Below, piece after piece: positions 52,298-63,038 of a DNA stretch of 64,000 bases. The translations under genes were made by a program, and so were the position numbers. Below the pieces are notes generated by a model. The model made no database searches. It was not told where the DNA came from and saw only the letters and a program-made list of their open reading frames with translations. Each line of letters opens with the position of its first letter. Position 1 is the stretch's first letter. Origin of the DNA: Thelonectria olida (taxonomy: Eukaryota; Ascomycota; Sordariomycetes; Hypocreales; Nectriaceae); the NCBI GenBank assembly GCA_020736575.1, contig JAGPYM010000019.1, positions 248,001 to 312,000 on the forward strand. Direction: 5' to 3'.

Positions 52298-53008
52298 CTT
52301 GTACTCTCATTGGAGGAATCTTTGTATCTATTCAAGGTAGCGCTGTTCTCCATGCTCATTTCTTTGACGGCTTGATTACTTGAGGCCATGGGTGTGAACC
52401 AGTTGCGCGGCTACTTAGAGCAGCCAACCTGATTAAATTTGACATACGACTGAGGGCTGTAATTGAGTTGGTACCCTGACTACCTACACAGAGTAAAGTG
52501 AAAAGTCCACGAGTTTAGCTTTTAACTATCTCCTGTGTTGAGCTGTATTAACTTAAATCAACTCTCTTTCCAGCTTTTGGAAGAAGCCTTTTCCTATTTT
52601 AGCCCACCGCTTGCCTGCCCCTTGTCCAATGGAAAGAGTTTCTTATGACATCTTTCGAATATTACGAAATGCAAACTCGATGGTGGGGGCATTTGCTTGA
52701 ATTTGTCCCTGGCTGCCCGTGGCGAGAATACAGGATAAGAGTCCTTATACAAGGTTACATTTAATAACCAAGAGGCGTGGAAACAACCCATTACAGAGAC
52801 AGTGATCAACATTCTATTTCCAACCTTCCAACTCCATCCCTTATTAAGCAGAAAGTTTGAAGACCTGGAACTACGAGATGTGATGTCGCAGCTGCTTAGC
52901 TGGGTTTTAATCACCCAGGTAAATCTTAGGCGTCCGGCGACATTCGCGGTCTCTAAAGGAGTATTAAACAATGCAAATAAGATATTTAGTTTGAGGAGAC
53001 AAAGATAT
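52298..53008. other. Intergenic, 711 bp
   Basis: Between convergent genes. An open frame at 52594-52971 minus runs into the 3' side of the small peptide gene but has no recognised similarity. Confidence 0.45.
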
Positions 53009-53243
53009 TCACCCCATCGGACCGCACCGACCGCCTCTAGGGCACTGAAATGATGACGACTGGTTAGTTGAAAGAAATGGTTCAGGGAGAAAATGGGCGG
53101 CGAGGGCTCACCGATTTATCGCATAGATCGTTGTCTTGAAGGCCACAGAGCTGGCAAAGAGGAGATGATCGCTCCTCAAGAACTGGCGCGGCAACGGCAA
53201 CGCTGATGAATAGCGTGAAGAGGACGGTCAAGATGACCTTCAC
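53009..53243 (-). pseudogene. Small cysteine-rich secreted peptide gene with GTG in place of ATG
   Basis: Two exons (53243-53112 and 53044-53009) encode about 55 residues. The first part is a textbook signal peptide (KVILTVLFTLFISVAVAA), then an acidic pro-segment ending EER and a short mature part with five cysteines (CQLCGLQDNDLCDKS in exon 1 and two more after the intron). Codon 1 at the expected start is GTG, and no in-frame ATG exists between it and the upstream stop. The 67-nt intron is canonical. Either translation starts at a non-AUG codon, an upstream spliced exon supplies the start, or the gene is dead. Function is unknown; such peptides occur in insect- and plant-associated Hypocreales. 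I describe it only as a candidate effector-like peptide. Confidence 0.55.
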
Positions 53244-53741
53244 GCTGAACGAGGTAGCCTGTGGCTTGAGTCGACCGGCGAGAAGATGTGTTTTAAAGAG
53301 AACTTTGGATAATAAACCGAGAGACAACTGACTGACCCCTGAATGATGTAATGGCGAATAAGTCCGCAGAGGTGCATTGTGTCCCTGTTTGGGATGAACA
53401 TCAACTCGAAAATTTGGGTGGAATTTAGGTTGTGGATTGGGTTTACTACTTTACTCAGGACTTTCAGTCACATTTAATCTTTCCGCCATTTCAAAGTTTG
53501 GCATGTTTACCAAGATAAGTCTCAGTCTCTTCCATTCTACCTTGAGCCGCTGTCTCGCTCACCTGGCCTGGCCGGCCGAGCACATATGACGTTTCCAATA
53601 AGTGGTGAATTTAATAGGCTGCGGCTCAACCCTCGTCGACCCTATCGACCTTCATTTAGGTTGTCGGATTTTTGCGATTCAGAGTTTGAGGAACCCTTTG
53701 AAGCCTAAGAGAGAGCTCTCACGAGACACAATGGCTGCAAT
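53244..53741. other. Upstream region of the small peptide gene, about 500 bp
   Basis: An ATG at about 53376 opens a different frame and does not join the peptide frame by any obvious GT-AG intron. No other gene. Confidence 0.4.
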
Positions 53742-54251
53742 GTGGGTTTGCTCGCACCAACACTTTGGGCCCTCGACAAGTTCCAACAGTCGCGGAGCCA
53801 TCGCGATCGCCCGGGACATATTCTATGGGAAATCGTCGGCAGGGCATTTGTGATGGCTGTAGATGAGCTGCGTGGGTCTTGTCCTCAACGTCCTACGGAT
53901 TTCTCAGTACGGATGACATCCCAGGGCGTCTCTATCAGTATCTGGGTTGATTTAGGCTCTGGGAGCACCCCTGTCGATCTGACTTGGAAGGCACGCGCGT
54001 GCCACAGAGCCGAGGATTACCATCGGGGTATCGTCTTTGGAGACATGGGAAAAGTTCGAGCAATGTATGAGTTGGGAGCTGCTGCTCAGCTTATTAGGCC
54101 CCTTCATAGTTCTTGGAACTACCGGAATTGCGTCCCGCACGACGACAAGTATTCCACTGGGTACCGTTGGGCATGGAATCTTACCAACCAATCCTTTTGG
54201 GCCTTTTCAGAACGATCGAAAACAACGAAGGAGAGCTATTGGGAACAATAA
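53742..54251 (+). other. Open frame of about 169 codons, possible decayed gene
   Basis: The frame begins without a good ATG; the nearest ATG (53731) is in another frame and stops early. The protein is soluble-looking, with segments such as LWEIVGRAFVMAVDELRGSC, VRMTSQGVSISIWVDLGSGS and FGDMGKVRAMYELGAAAQL. Composition is protein-like, and the segment reads as the inner part of a larger gene. I cannot name a family. It may be a pseudogene fragment with the 5' end frameshifted. Confidence 0.35.
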
Positions 54252-54655
54252 ACCGAGAGTTTACGACTGTGTAGAGCCTCCGACTTGATTCTTAGCAAGT
54301 CTACCCCAGACTCTGTTGATTCCAAGGCCTTCACTGTATGGGCTCTTACGGGACTGTGTTTGAATGTGAAGGAGCCAGAGCACCCTCGTTCAAAATTTTC
54401 TCATTCCTCCTAAAGTACACCTTGAACGAATGACGTTTAAACTGTTGGCAAAGGAAGGAAAACCTCTTCTCGTCATGACTCGAGCCCTGGTTTCAAGACC
54501 GTCCTATTCAGCGTCCACTCATCAAGATCTCAGTCGCCATGCTGGGGAGCTCAACACACGCTCAAGAACACCTTTCATTCGCATGCCTGCAGGTTCTGCA
54601 GTGAAACTTGCTGTCGAATATCGCGAAGGTATCTGGAGCTGATTATGCTAAACCT
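54252..54655. other. Intergenic, 404 bp
   Basis: Nothing recognisable besides the 3' flank of the ET79-like gene. Confidence 0.45.
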
Positions 54656-55071
54656 CTAGTTGACTTGTTCTGCAACCGTGTTAGACAGGTTTGTGCGGCA
54701 TAGTGAGTCGCATCAAGGGCGCGAAACTTACGGAGAGTCCAGGAAACCTCGGCATTGTCCCCGCTGCCACCATTCTGGATTGCGGCGTAGCCATTGGGGA
54801 CACTGTCGCTGTACTCATTGGAGCCCGAGAATGGGTTGTCGAATCTGAAGGTGAAATTGCCCGCATCGCTGCTGTATGTGACCTCGCCTTGATCACCAGT
54901 GGCGAAGCCAGCGGATTCCGCCTGGAAGGAGGCGCTGGTCCCAGCCTGGATGAGCTGAGGAGGAGACAAGCTCTGGGTCCATTCGCCGTGGTCAAGGTTG
55001 TCGCTTTGAAGGACGAGATCAAAGGGGAGGTTGTTGATGATAGTGACCTTGGTAGAGCGGGATGGAGACAT
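54656..55071 (-). CDS. ET79-like small beta-sandwich protein (crystal-protein/aegerolysin-like family)
   Basis: Two exons: 55071-54732 and a terminal exon of only 14 nt, 54669-54656. Together they give 117 residues. An intron with GTAAGT donor and TCTAACA branch point removes a stretch that otherwise reads as an unrelated tail. The chain starts with STKVTIINNLPFDLVLQS and has a characteristic NLDHGEW motif, a FATGDQGEV loop and a FDNPFSGSNEYS segment. This is the pattern of fungal homologues of the bacterial crystal protein ET79, a small family related in fold and size to aegerolysins. It has no signal peptide, as is usual for these. Bacterial relatives are linked to insecticidal activity; fungal roles are not established. 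A TATA box lies near 55193-55205, about 122 bp upstream. Confidence 0.75.
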
Positions 55072-57680
55072 GATGGCGAGCTTGTGCGCTTGGGGAATAC
55101 TTTGAATGTTGGTGTTGGAGTTGCGAGTTTGTCTCAAGGATGAAGTGCTATGCAATGAGAAGAGTTTGACAGTGACTGGGACATGCTAGGATCTTATATA
55201 GATGCTTATTTCAGCTCGATGGCCTCTTGCTGTTGATGTTTCTCCCTTCGAGATACTTTTCACCACAAGTTCCTATTCACCATCCGATGGATTCCTTGCG
55301 TATGCCTCAACCCACTTGCCTCAGTTCACGTTAGTTGCAATCACCCAATGTCGGCTCAGAAGCCTCGACCGGTGAGTGCCAACAGAACTCCCCTAAAGAT
55401 CATTGACGTCAGATATCTACATAGACGGCGGATCATAGTGTGGGGAGGGGATGGTCTAGACAAGAAGAAACCGCACCTGGTCCTTTGGCCTCACAACATG
55501 GATGCACCGTTGCACACATCTACGGAATGTAACATCATATCACTAACATTTACCGCTGCTTCACTAATATTTCATTGACCCAAGTTCTCAACAATCTCGT
55601 CTAGACACAGAGATGAAGGAAACCGAGGGCCTGCAAACTTTGTACTGCTTTAGAGATGCCTTGGTCGTGGTGTCGCAAAAGCCAACTGGATATGTGCCTA
55701 GCCACTTAGAGTCGCTCAGCATACTCACTCCAATGCATCCTAAGCCGCCCATACCGGACCTTCCTCCGGCCACAAGATGCAGTCCATAGTCCTCGGTCTT
55801 CTTCCTCCCATCTTTGGGCACTCACCGCCATTTTCCCGCATCCTCAACATCATGTACTCAACCATGAATGGAAAGTCGTCTTCCTCTCGAGAAAGTTGTG
55901 GTTGCACGATGAACATGTTGATGAACACGTGTGATTCGTCTTCAGCCAGCCACAATAGTTCTGGATGATGTGATCCGCTTACGGTAGTCCTAATCTGTCT
56001 CATGTCGCCGAGGCTACTTTCCAGCATACGCCATAGTCCTGACTTCCCTCGTTCCGCTTGATCTATTCGCAGCTAGCGAAGACAATAGTCCATCATCAAT
56101 TCACTCGACTGTAACCACATGTGAAAGTGATGATGCTGTTCAGGGCAGATACGTGCGGATAGAAGTGTCTAGAAGTCGCACAGGATCCCTCTGCATTTGC
56201 TTTTGTTTGCATGTACATCCTGATCTCATCATCTAACCACTAGAGCACCTCAGCAATACGTACCCCCCCAACCCCCGCACTTGACCATTTTGTCTCGAAT
56301 TTCACATTCCCAGCCACTCATGCACTCTTTTCTCTAATCGTCAAAGTCAAGAAAATCCTGATGCTTAGTGCGGCGTAGCATTTGGTGGCACAGGAATCTG
56401 CTTTCGATAGGCCCAGATGTCTCCATTCGAGGGATCTGGAACAATCCCTCAGACTCACTGGTCTATCACTAACTGTAGCTGAAGAATCGCAATCTTGTCT
56501 CCTTCTTGGTATGATGAATGGCGTGATAACGGTTTTGCCACAACGCAAGGGATGTTGTAAAGCTCCAAGTTCTGAAATCTGGCCTCCCGGAAGCGAGTGT
56601 GACGTGCACAGGTATCTGTCCTACAGGGAGAAGAAAAGGGGAGGTAACTACAGCAGACTAAGTCGCGTGGTTCTCGGTCCGGGCCGGACACTACTTACAT
56701 GGTTTGGGTAGCTGTAGTACAGATTGTCAAAAGAACACCCCTACCCGACGTTGTTGCCAGTGAACTCGTTGGCCGCACTAACGACTTCGTTGTCAGGATC
56801 GATGAGGAGCCGGCCGCTATCGAGGACTCCGGTGGTTTTGGTACCATATATGTCCGACTTGGTAGTAGCAATAGGAACGTACTCGGCTATACCTACCTGT
56901 CCGCCGTGTATAGGTATGCATTTACCCGCCCTGGTAGCCGAAAGAATGAGTATCATGCACTGCAAGCCGATGCCGACGCGCTCCAGACTATTGAAATAAT
57001 GAGTCTAAAATGTAATCAAGTGTTGCCTGGATATATCGGTGCTAGTAGGGTTGGGCATCTATGTTTTGGTAGAGAAGGGCAAGCGTTTAAAAAACCAGTT
57101 AATGGAGAATTATATTGCGGCAGTTAAGTTGCACTAAGTAGGTACCTATAACTTATGGACAAGTAATAGATAGTAGATGGTTTGGGTGTCGATTCTCGGT
57201 CCATCGAGAGGGTGGTCTTGTAGCTCTTTTTATCTAAGTCATTATTCTTGTTGTATGACTTAGTTGCCAACCAGTTGCTAGGGCAGGTAAGATTCTGTGA
57301 TTTTCCTCGGATTCTTAGACGAACTCATCTCGCCACTGATTCGCATTTGCCAAATCAAGCCCCGCCATTATCGTGTTCTGATAGCATCCAGCGTTCCTAC
57401 CTACCGCATCTGGGCATCTTTTGTGCTTTCCGGATAACTGAGCGCACTCTCGTATCTTGGTATTTACCGACTCAACCCCTCTTTCGCGCCTGCACTGGTC
57501 TGGTAATGTATAGGGGGTAGGTACCTATGAATCCTTTTGTGGGAAATGCCTGGCATGATAGTACTCGAGTGAAGAAGCACATCTTACGACTTGACACTTA
57601 TATAGACTCTGTACTGGTCTTTCTCCTGCCTTGAAAATCGCGAGTTAGAAATTAGTTTCTCTATTGTGCCCTCTATCTCG
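55072..57680. other. Gene-poor stretch, 2.6 kb
   Basis: Begins with the promoter of the ET79-like gene. Open frames at 55740-56027 minus and 56699-57127 plus look partly protein-like but match no family I know and have no convincing intron structure. They may be remnants. Confidence 0.35.
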
Positions 57681-59205
57681 ATGCTCCCGAGGATTCCTTT
57701 TGCCTCTCTACAGGTGGTGGCCGTGTTGGCGGCTATGGCCGCCACCCATGTCGCTTCATCGGCTAGTTCACGTTTGCCCTCAGTCGACATCACGTTAACT
57801 CCGAACCTCAATGCCAAAAACACAAGCATTGATGGAAGGATCACCCTGGAGGGAGATCTGGCCAGAAATGAAACCCTTATTGTGTTGCCCATAACCATGG
57901 CTAGACAACTATCGGCACAGTACACCAACAAGACGCTCGAAGCCTCAGACCGGCATGGTCCGCTGGGATTGAATCTGGATGGGGTTATCGGCTCGGATGG
58001 CTAGCCTACAAGATTCTGGAGAACTCAGCGAAAAGCGAAAGGTCCTATTGTTGTCAAGTTCAAGGCTAGATCCCGACAAGTCGAAGAGAATACGAAAATG
58101 GGGCCTCTGTTCGACATTCGCGCAAATGGCAATGGCCTCCTTGGATCAACCTGGGCAATTGTCCCTCTTCCGCCTAGTGATACTGCCGAGTATCGGTTAC
58201 ACTGCACTGGAACCTCAAAAAGTCACCTCGCGGAACGAAAGCAGCCTGGACTTGGGGCGAAGGACCAGAGCCGGTCGTCGTCAACGGCACGAGAGACGTC
58301 ATCCTTTATACCTTCTGGGCTGTCGGGAAAATGTCTACCTACCCAGACACCTCGAACTCGGGAAACGCATCTACGTCTCTCAGTCCCAATTTCGGCATGC
58401 ACTGGCTAGAGGAACCGCCATTTGAGGTTGACGCCACTGCTGTGTTTATTGATAAATTCTTCAACTATTCCTCCTCGTTCTGGAAAGATGATGGCACTGA
58501 ACCATATCGTGTCTTCATCCGTCACGACAACGTCGGAACTGGCGGCACCGCTCTGAAAAGTCCTTTATATTTGGTTGGCACGACGCCAGCAGCACTACTG
58601 AACACCAACTCCAACTGCTACTCGCCCATGAAATCACGCACAACTGGCCTGGTCTCAACGGAGCGAGCGCCGCTGCCACTCGATATGCCGAGGGGACAGC
58701 AGAGTACTATTTCTTGAGACTGCTATGGCGCAATAACCAACTATCAACCGATACCTACCTTGCGGAAATGAACCAACGAATCAAGACGTATTATCTCAAT
58801 CCCCACGTCAATATGACAGATCAGGAGGCGTATGATGCTTCGTGGGACATCCCCAGCGCCCAGACCATTCCCTATGGACGTGGGCTGATCTATCTGGCGA
58901 ACGTCGATGCGCAGATCCGAACTGCTTTCAATGGGACAGAGAATTTGGACTCGTTGGCACTAGATCTCCTCAGCATTTGCCGCACCAGCTCGTCCGAATG
59001 CACCGAAGATGAGTTATTGATGCTGTTGGAGAAGTATGTTGGTCCTGAGGCCGTCGAAGAATACAACGAGGTTTCCGCTGGTGGAGAGTCGGTGATTCAG
59101 CCTGTTGTTGGCAGTCTCGGGCCTTGCTTTGACGTTGTCAAAACGAATGACACGACTCCCGTTTACCAGTGGGTTCCGAAGGAAGGAAAAAATCAATTCA
59201 AGTGA
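57681..59205 (+). pseudogene. Decayed secreted metallopeptidase, copy 1 (M1/M61-like gluzincin)
   Basis: Starts with a signal peptide (MLPRIPFASLQVVAVLAAMA). Family sequence continues through at least three frame changes: one near 57.99 kb, one near 58.19 kb (a one-base loss before LHWNLKK), and one near 58.57 kb, just before the active site. In the last frame the zinc motif reads LLLAHEITHNWPGLNG with the downstream glutamate in RYAEGTAEYYFLRLLW, so catalytic residues survive but are not joined to the N-terminus. The C-terminal region is open to the stop at 59205 (YGRGLIYLANVDAQIRTAFN, GPEAVEEYNEV). The shape (N-terminal beta domain, HExxH..E, helical tail) suggests an M1/M61-type aminopeptidase of roughly 500 residues. 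A closely related copy follows at 60017. Confidence 0.7.
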
Positions 59206-60016
59206 GAGTTGCTTGATCTAGATTCTTACATTTAAATCTGATCTGGTTATGGATAAAACCGGCCTTAGAGGCACGTCCACCAGTTTCAGTGAAACACGCC
59301 CCGAGAGCTGGCAAAGATACACACATCGTTTACTAATTCTGTACTATAATTCGATAGCATTTGTAGTTATAACTATGCTGTAAGGGGCTATGGTGCTAGT
59401 TGATAGAGAACCGTACCGCGGAGTTAAGTTAAGCTGAGCTGACATGGTTTGCAAAGTACTAGAGGGGGAATGTTTTGTGCACTCTGGACAATTCAGCCCC
59501 ACTGGTCTCTTACGCGCACAGGTGCTTGCAGTCAGGCAGTATAAGAACAGGCAATGCACAGGCACTCAAGGACCTAATGTGAAAGATATCTGGCATGATG
59601 AGTAGGCTAGGTATTCGTCTTTACGCTGGATCTACGAGTCTGTCTCAAACCGAAACATGCCATTCCACCTGGCGCTACGAAACTAACTGAGGGCACTTCG
59701 GTATTACGGCCGAACTAGGCAGAGGGTCTGTGTGGAATCGTTATTATCTACTCTGTCGGGAAGGTGTTTCCTCGACTTGTAAGACCCTTGTCGAGCGGAT
59801 CTATCTTGCGGAATACACTACGCAATCTTGGGGTCCTTTCTTTTGAATTCGGCTCGTCAGTGCCGTTACATAGATGAGCTGCGTGCAGCTACAAGTCCAA
59901 ATCAAAGCATATATCCGTCGAAAGTATTTATAGACAGCCAAAACTATCACAAAAACTTGTTTTTGCTGACCGTTGATTGTAACTATGCCTTTGACACCCA
60001 TTATCATCTACTCACT
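59206..60016. other. Intergenic, 811 bp, between the metallopeptidase copies
   Basis: No gene. It probably contains the former promoter of copy 2. Confidence 0.5.
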
Positions 60017-61437
60017 ATGAAACTTGCCGTCCTATGGGCCGCATTCGTCCTACCAAGCTTCCATGTTGCGGCATCACTGAAACCGGCCAAGTTACCCGGG
60101 TTTCATCTCACTTTGACGCCAGACTTTAAAGACTCGGGACATTACAAGCTGCATGGGAAGATTCTCCTTGACGATCTGTTTGCCCGCAATGACACGCTGG
60201 TGATGTTGCCCACAACAATGGCCAGCTATCCGTCGGCGCAATACGGAGCACACGATCTTCATGCATCTGATGACCACAGCCCGTTGGCTCTCGGCTACTA
60301 CGAAATCGAATCAGGGCCTTATGCAAGGCCTACTCGGCTTTGGACTGCCAAGAGAGCCACGAAGGGGCCAGTTGCCATCAGGTTTACGGCCCATCCTGCC
60401 TCAGTCAATGCATATGCACTTCCTGGGCCGCATTTCGACATAAGAAATTCAACAAATGCCCTCACAGGCTCAATGTGGGCCCTTGTCCCTGTCCCTGATC
60501 CCCTCTCCGGTGACGATTACAACATGACGGTATCGTGGAACCTGAAAAAGCACGAAGGTGCCGCGTTTACCTGGGCAGAGGGAGTCGGCCCCTTCAGCTA
60601 CAACTTCGTCGATACAATTGATCAGCTCATCCTGACCTTCTTTATGTGGGCAATATGAAAGGATACCCGGAAATGCCTATAGGATCAGACGGCAACTTTG
60701 GCTTCTACTGGTTGGAGACGCCGCCATTCGACGTGGATGGAGCTGCCAAGAATACCGAAGGCTTCTTTCGGTATTCTACCAGTTTCTGGCAGGACAATTC
60801 TTCCGAGCCGTACCGCGCCTTCGTGAGAGTGAATGAGGAACGAGCGACTGGCAGCGTTGCCCCTGGTGCGGGAGGCACTGCGCTTCTGCGATCGTTCCTG
60901 TTTGGGTACAATGCCGATTATGGCATCACACCGAGCGAGTTGACGCTGTTGTTGAGTCATGAGATGACGCACACTTGGACACTCTGGACCAACGGTACAG
61001 GTCCAGAACAGGCTCGATACAACGAGGGAGCAGCTGAATACTGGTCACTGCGACTTCTATGGCGTTCAGGCACTCTTACAGCACACGAATATCTTGGCGA
61101 CATGAACACCCGAGCTGTGGAATACTATACCAACTCTGTCGTCAACCTGACAGACGAGGAAGCGCAGTAAATTGCTTGGGAGAAGCGCGAGGCGCAGAAA
61201 ATACCGTATGGTCGCGGCGTGATCCATTTTGCCAAAATTGACGCGCAGCTGCGAGCTCAACCCAACGGCACGGAGAAGCTCGACGACCTCGCTGTGGCCT
61301 TTGTGAAAGCCTGCCAGGGCATGGGCGTCTGGTGCTGAGCAATGGTTTCCTGTGCTGGAAGAAGCCTTGGGCGAGGATGCAGTGAATGAGTGGAATCAGG
61401 TGTGAGGCCGATCGAAGGTAGTTTGGGCCCATGTACC
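60017..61437 (+). pseudogene. Decayed secreted metallopeptidase, copy 2
   Basis: Starts with a signal peptide (MKLAVLWAAFVLPSFHVAAS) and reads cleanly through the N-terminal beta domain to about 60650, where a one-base change ends the frame at FFMWAI. The next frame carries YWLETPPFDVDGAAKNTEG, the active site LLSHEMTHTWTLWTNG and RYNEGAAEYWSLRLLW. An in-frame TAA follows NLTDEEAQ at 61168-61170, although matching sequence (IPYGRGVIHFAKIDAQLRA) continues beyond it. The last recognisable block, similar to EEALGEDAVNEWNQV, is interrupted by further stops, ending with a SLGPC-like block near 61437. It is collinear with copy 1 and so arose by tandem duplication. Both copies appear dead, with different lesions. 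Confidence 0.7.
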
Positions 61438-62429
61438 TTGCGGGTGGAAACTAGTGTTACCTTCCGAGCCACCATGAGCTCGGCGGCTTCATCGTCGATA
61501 TAGCTGCCGTGCTCGATCGTATGAGCCCCTGCGCGAATGGCAGCCATAATGCCCATTTTGCCGTGGGCATGAACAGCCACAGCTCGACCCTGTAGATGAG
61601 CCTCGTCCATCAGCGCGTGTAGCTCCTCATCCGAGTACTGTCGGTACAGGGGGTCATCAGTGGTGCTTAAGATGCCACCAGTTGCAACGACCTTGATGCA
61701 CTTGGCGCCGCGTCGGATCTGCTGCCTCACCGCCCGGCGGCACTCGTCAACGCCGTCAGTATTGACGAGGGTGGCCACACCAGGCCACGGGTTGTTGGGC
61801 GACGTGCTCCGGCGCGACATGACGAAATCGCCCAGCAGCGTGCGCGCATCACTGCTGCCGCCGGTAATACCGATAGCGGCGCCAGCACCAAAGATGTTAG
61901 GGCTGAGAAGGATCCCAGCGTCTACCAGGGGGGAGACTTCGGTGGCATACGAGCCTACATCTCTCACCGAAGTGAAGCCTGCCATTAGTGTGTCGTGGAA
62001 GCCGCGGACGACAGCAGCACCGAGTGTCGCCGGGTGAGTCTGGATAAAGCCGGGAAAGTCAATGACAAGAGTGCCGGCAAAGTGCGTATGGCAGTCCCAG
62101 AGACCCGGCAGAAGATAGCGGACACATGTTCGGGGGGCAGTCCACAGAGCCTGGTGCATCTATGCCTGTGGCCCTATGTACGTGATGGAGCCGTCCTCGA
62201 CCGAGATGCCTACGGCGGCGTTGGGCATGGGGTCGCCACGGCCAGGGATGAGGAGGTCAGCAAGGATACACCGTTCCGAATGGCTGCCTTTGTCGCTGCT
62301 GCACAGCCCTGAAGTGTCGAACTGAGGCGAATGAGTAGAAGCGGATGACCCGGTATGCTCCAGCATTGTCCAGGACTCCGCGTTGTTTACGCTGCGGTCC
62401 GGAAGGGTCAGGTAGCTGGGTAGAGGCAA
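61438..62429 (-). pseudogene. Truncated amidohydrolase (metal-dependent hydrolase family)
   Basis: The minus strand begins with ILADLLIPGRGDPMPNAAVG and SVEDGSITYIGPQA, then has an in-frame TAG at 62162-62160. It continues with VRYLLPGLWDCHTHFAGT (metal-binding HTH), FTSVRDVGSYATEV, IFGAGAAIGITGGSSD, KCIKVVATGGILSTTDDP (carboxylated-lysine region), AVAVHAHGKMGIMAAIRAG and HTIEHGSYIDDEAAELM. It stops matching the family after VARKVTLVST. The expected last 120-150 residues, with the final metal-ligand aspartate, are absent because sequence of the neighbouring metallopeptidase relic follows directly. A stop plus loss of the 3' end indicates a pseudogene. Intact relatives hydrolyse cyclic amides or imidazolonepropionate-like substrates. 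Confidence 0.72.
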
Positions 62430-63038
62430 GGACGGGGTCGTCGCGGAGCCAAGGCCATCAAGCCTCGTTCATGGTGGCTACAGGCGTATCCGTGGCACTG
62501 TTGAAGGGATTTAGAGTGGTGAGGAGGATGTTGGTTCTCCTGACCTGGCAGAGATGTTGCGTAACGATCCATGGCTTCAGCGGGTGGTGGTGATCTGATA
62601 GTCATTGCTCGTGATGCTTGGCTGAACTGCAAAGTGCCTGGGGTCTCAATTCCTTTCAGCCCTTTCTATACTAATAACGAGCGCCAAAAACACACCTATA
62701 GACGGCAATCTTTACCGTTGGAAGGTATTAATAGTCGGATGTGGCCTTTTTGTGACGTTATCTCCAGTGGCATGGTGATGGGGCTCAAGGCGGAGGGCGT
62801 TCTCGTGCACCCGATTCGGCTTAGGTGAGATGATCTTGTTAAATCTCCCGTCTCTAGGTCCTCTCGGGACAGTGCTACAGGTCACAGAGTAGCATAGCTG
62901 ATTTGCATAAGTGTTTCTGGTCTTGAGTATATGATAAATATGGTGGAAGCCTGTAGAGGGCTGGAATAGTGCTATCTGTCTGGTTAAGTTGCTATACCAA
63001 CCCATCTCCCCTCCAAGCCCAGAATGCCGCTTCCGCAA
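62430..63038. other. Intergenic, 609 bp
   Basis: Upstream of the amidohydrolase relic and downstream of the deacetylase. Nothing recognised. Confidence 0.5.

Noticed and set aside
55740..57127. Two protein-like frames (55740-56027 minus, 56699-57127 plus)
   Set aside because: No recognised family, no consistent exon joins, and the second has an equally open antisense frame; recorded only as gene-poor sequence.
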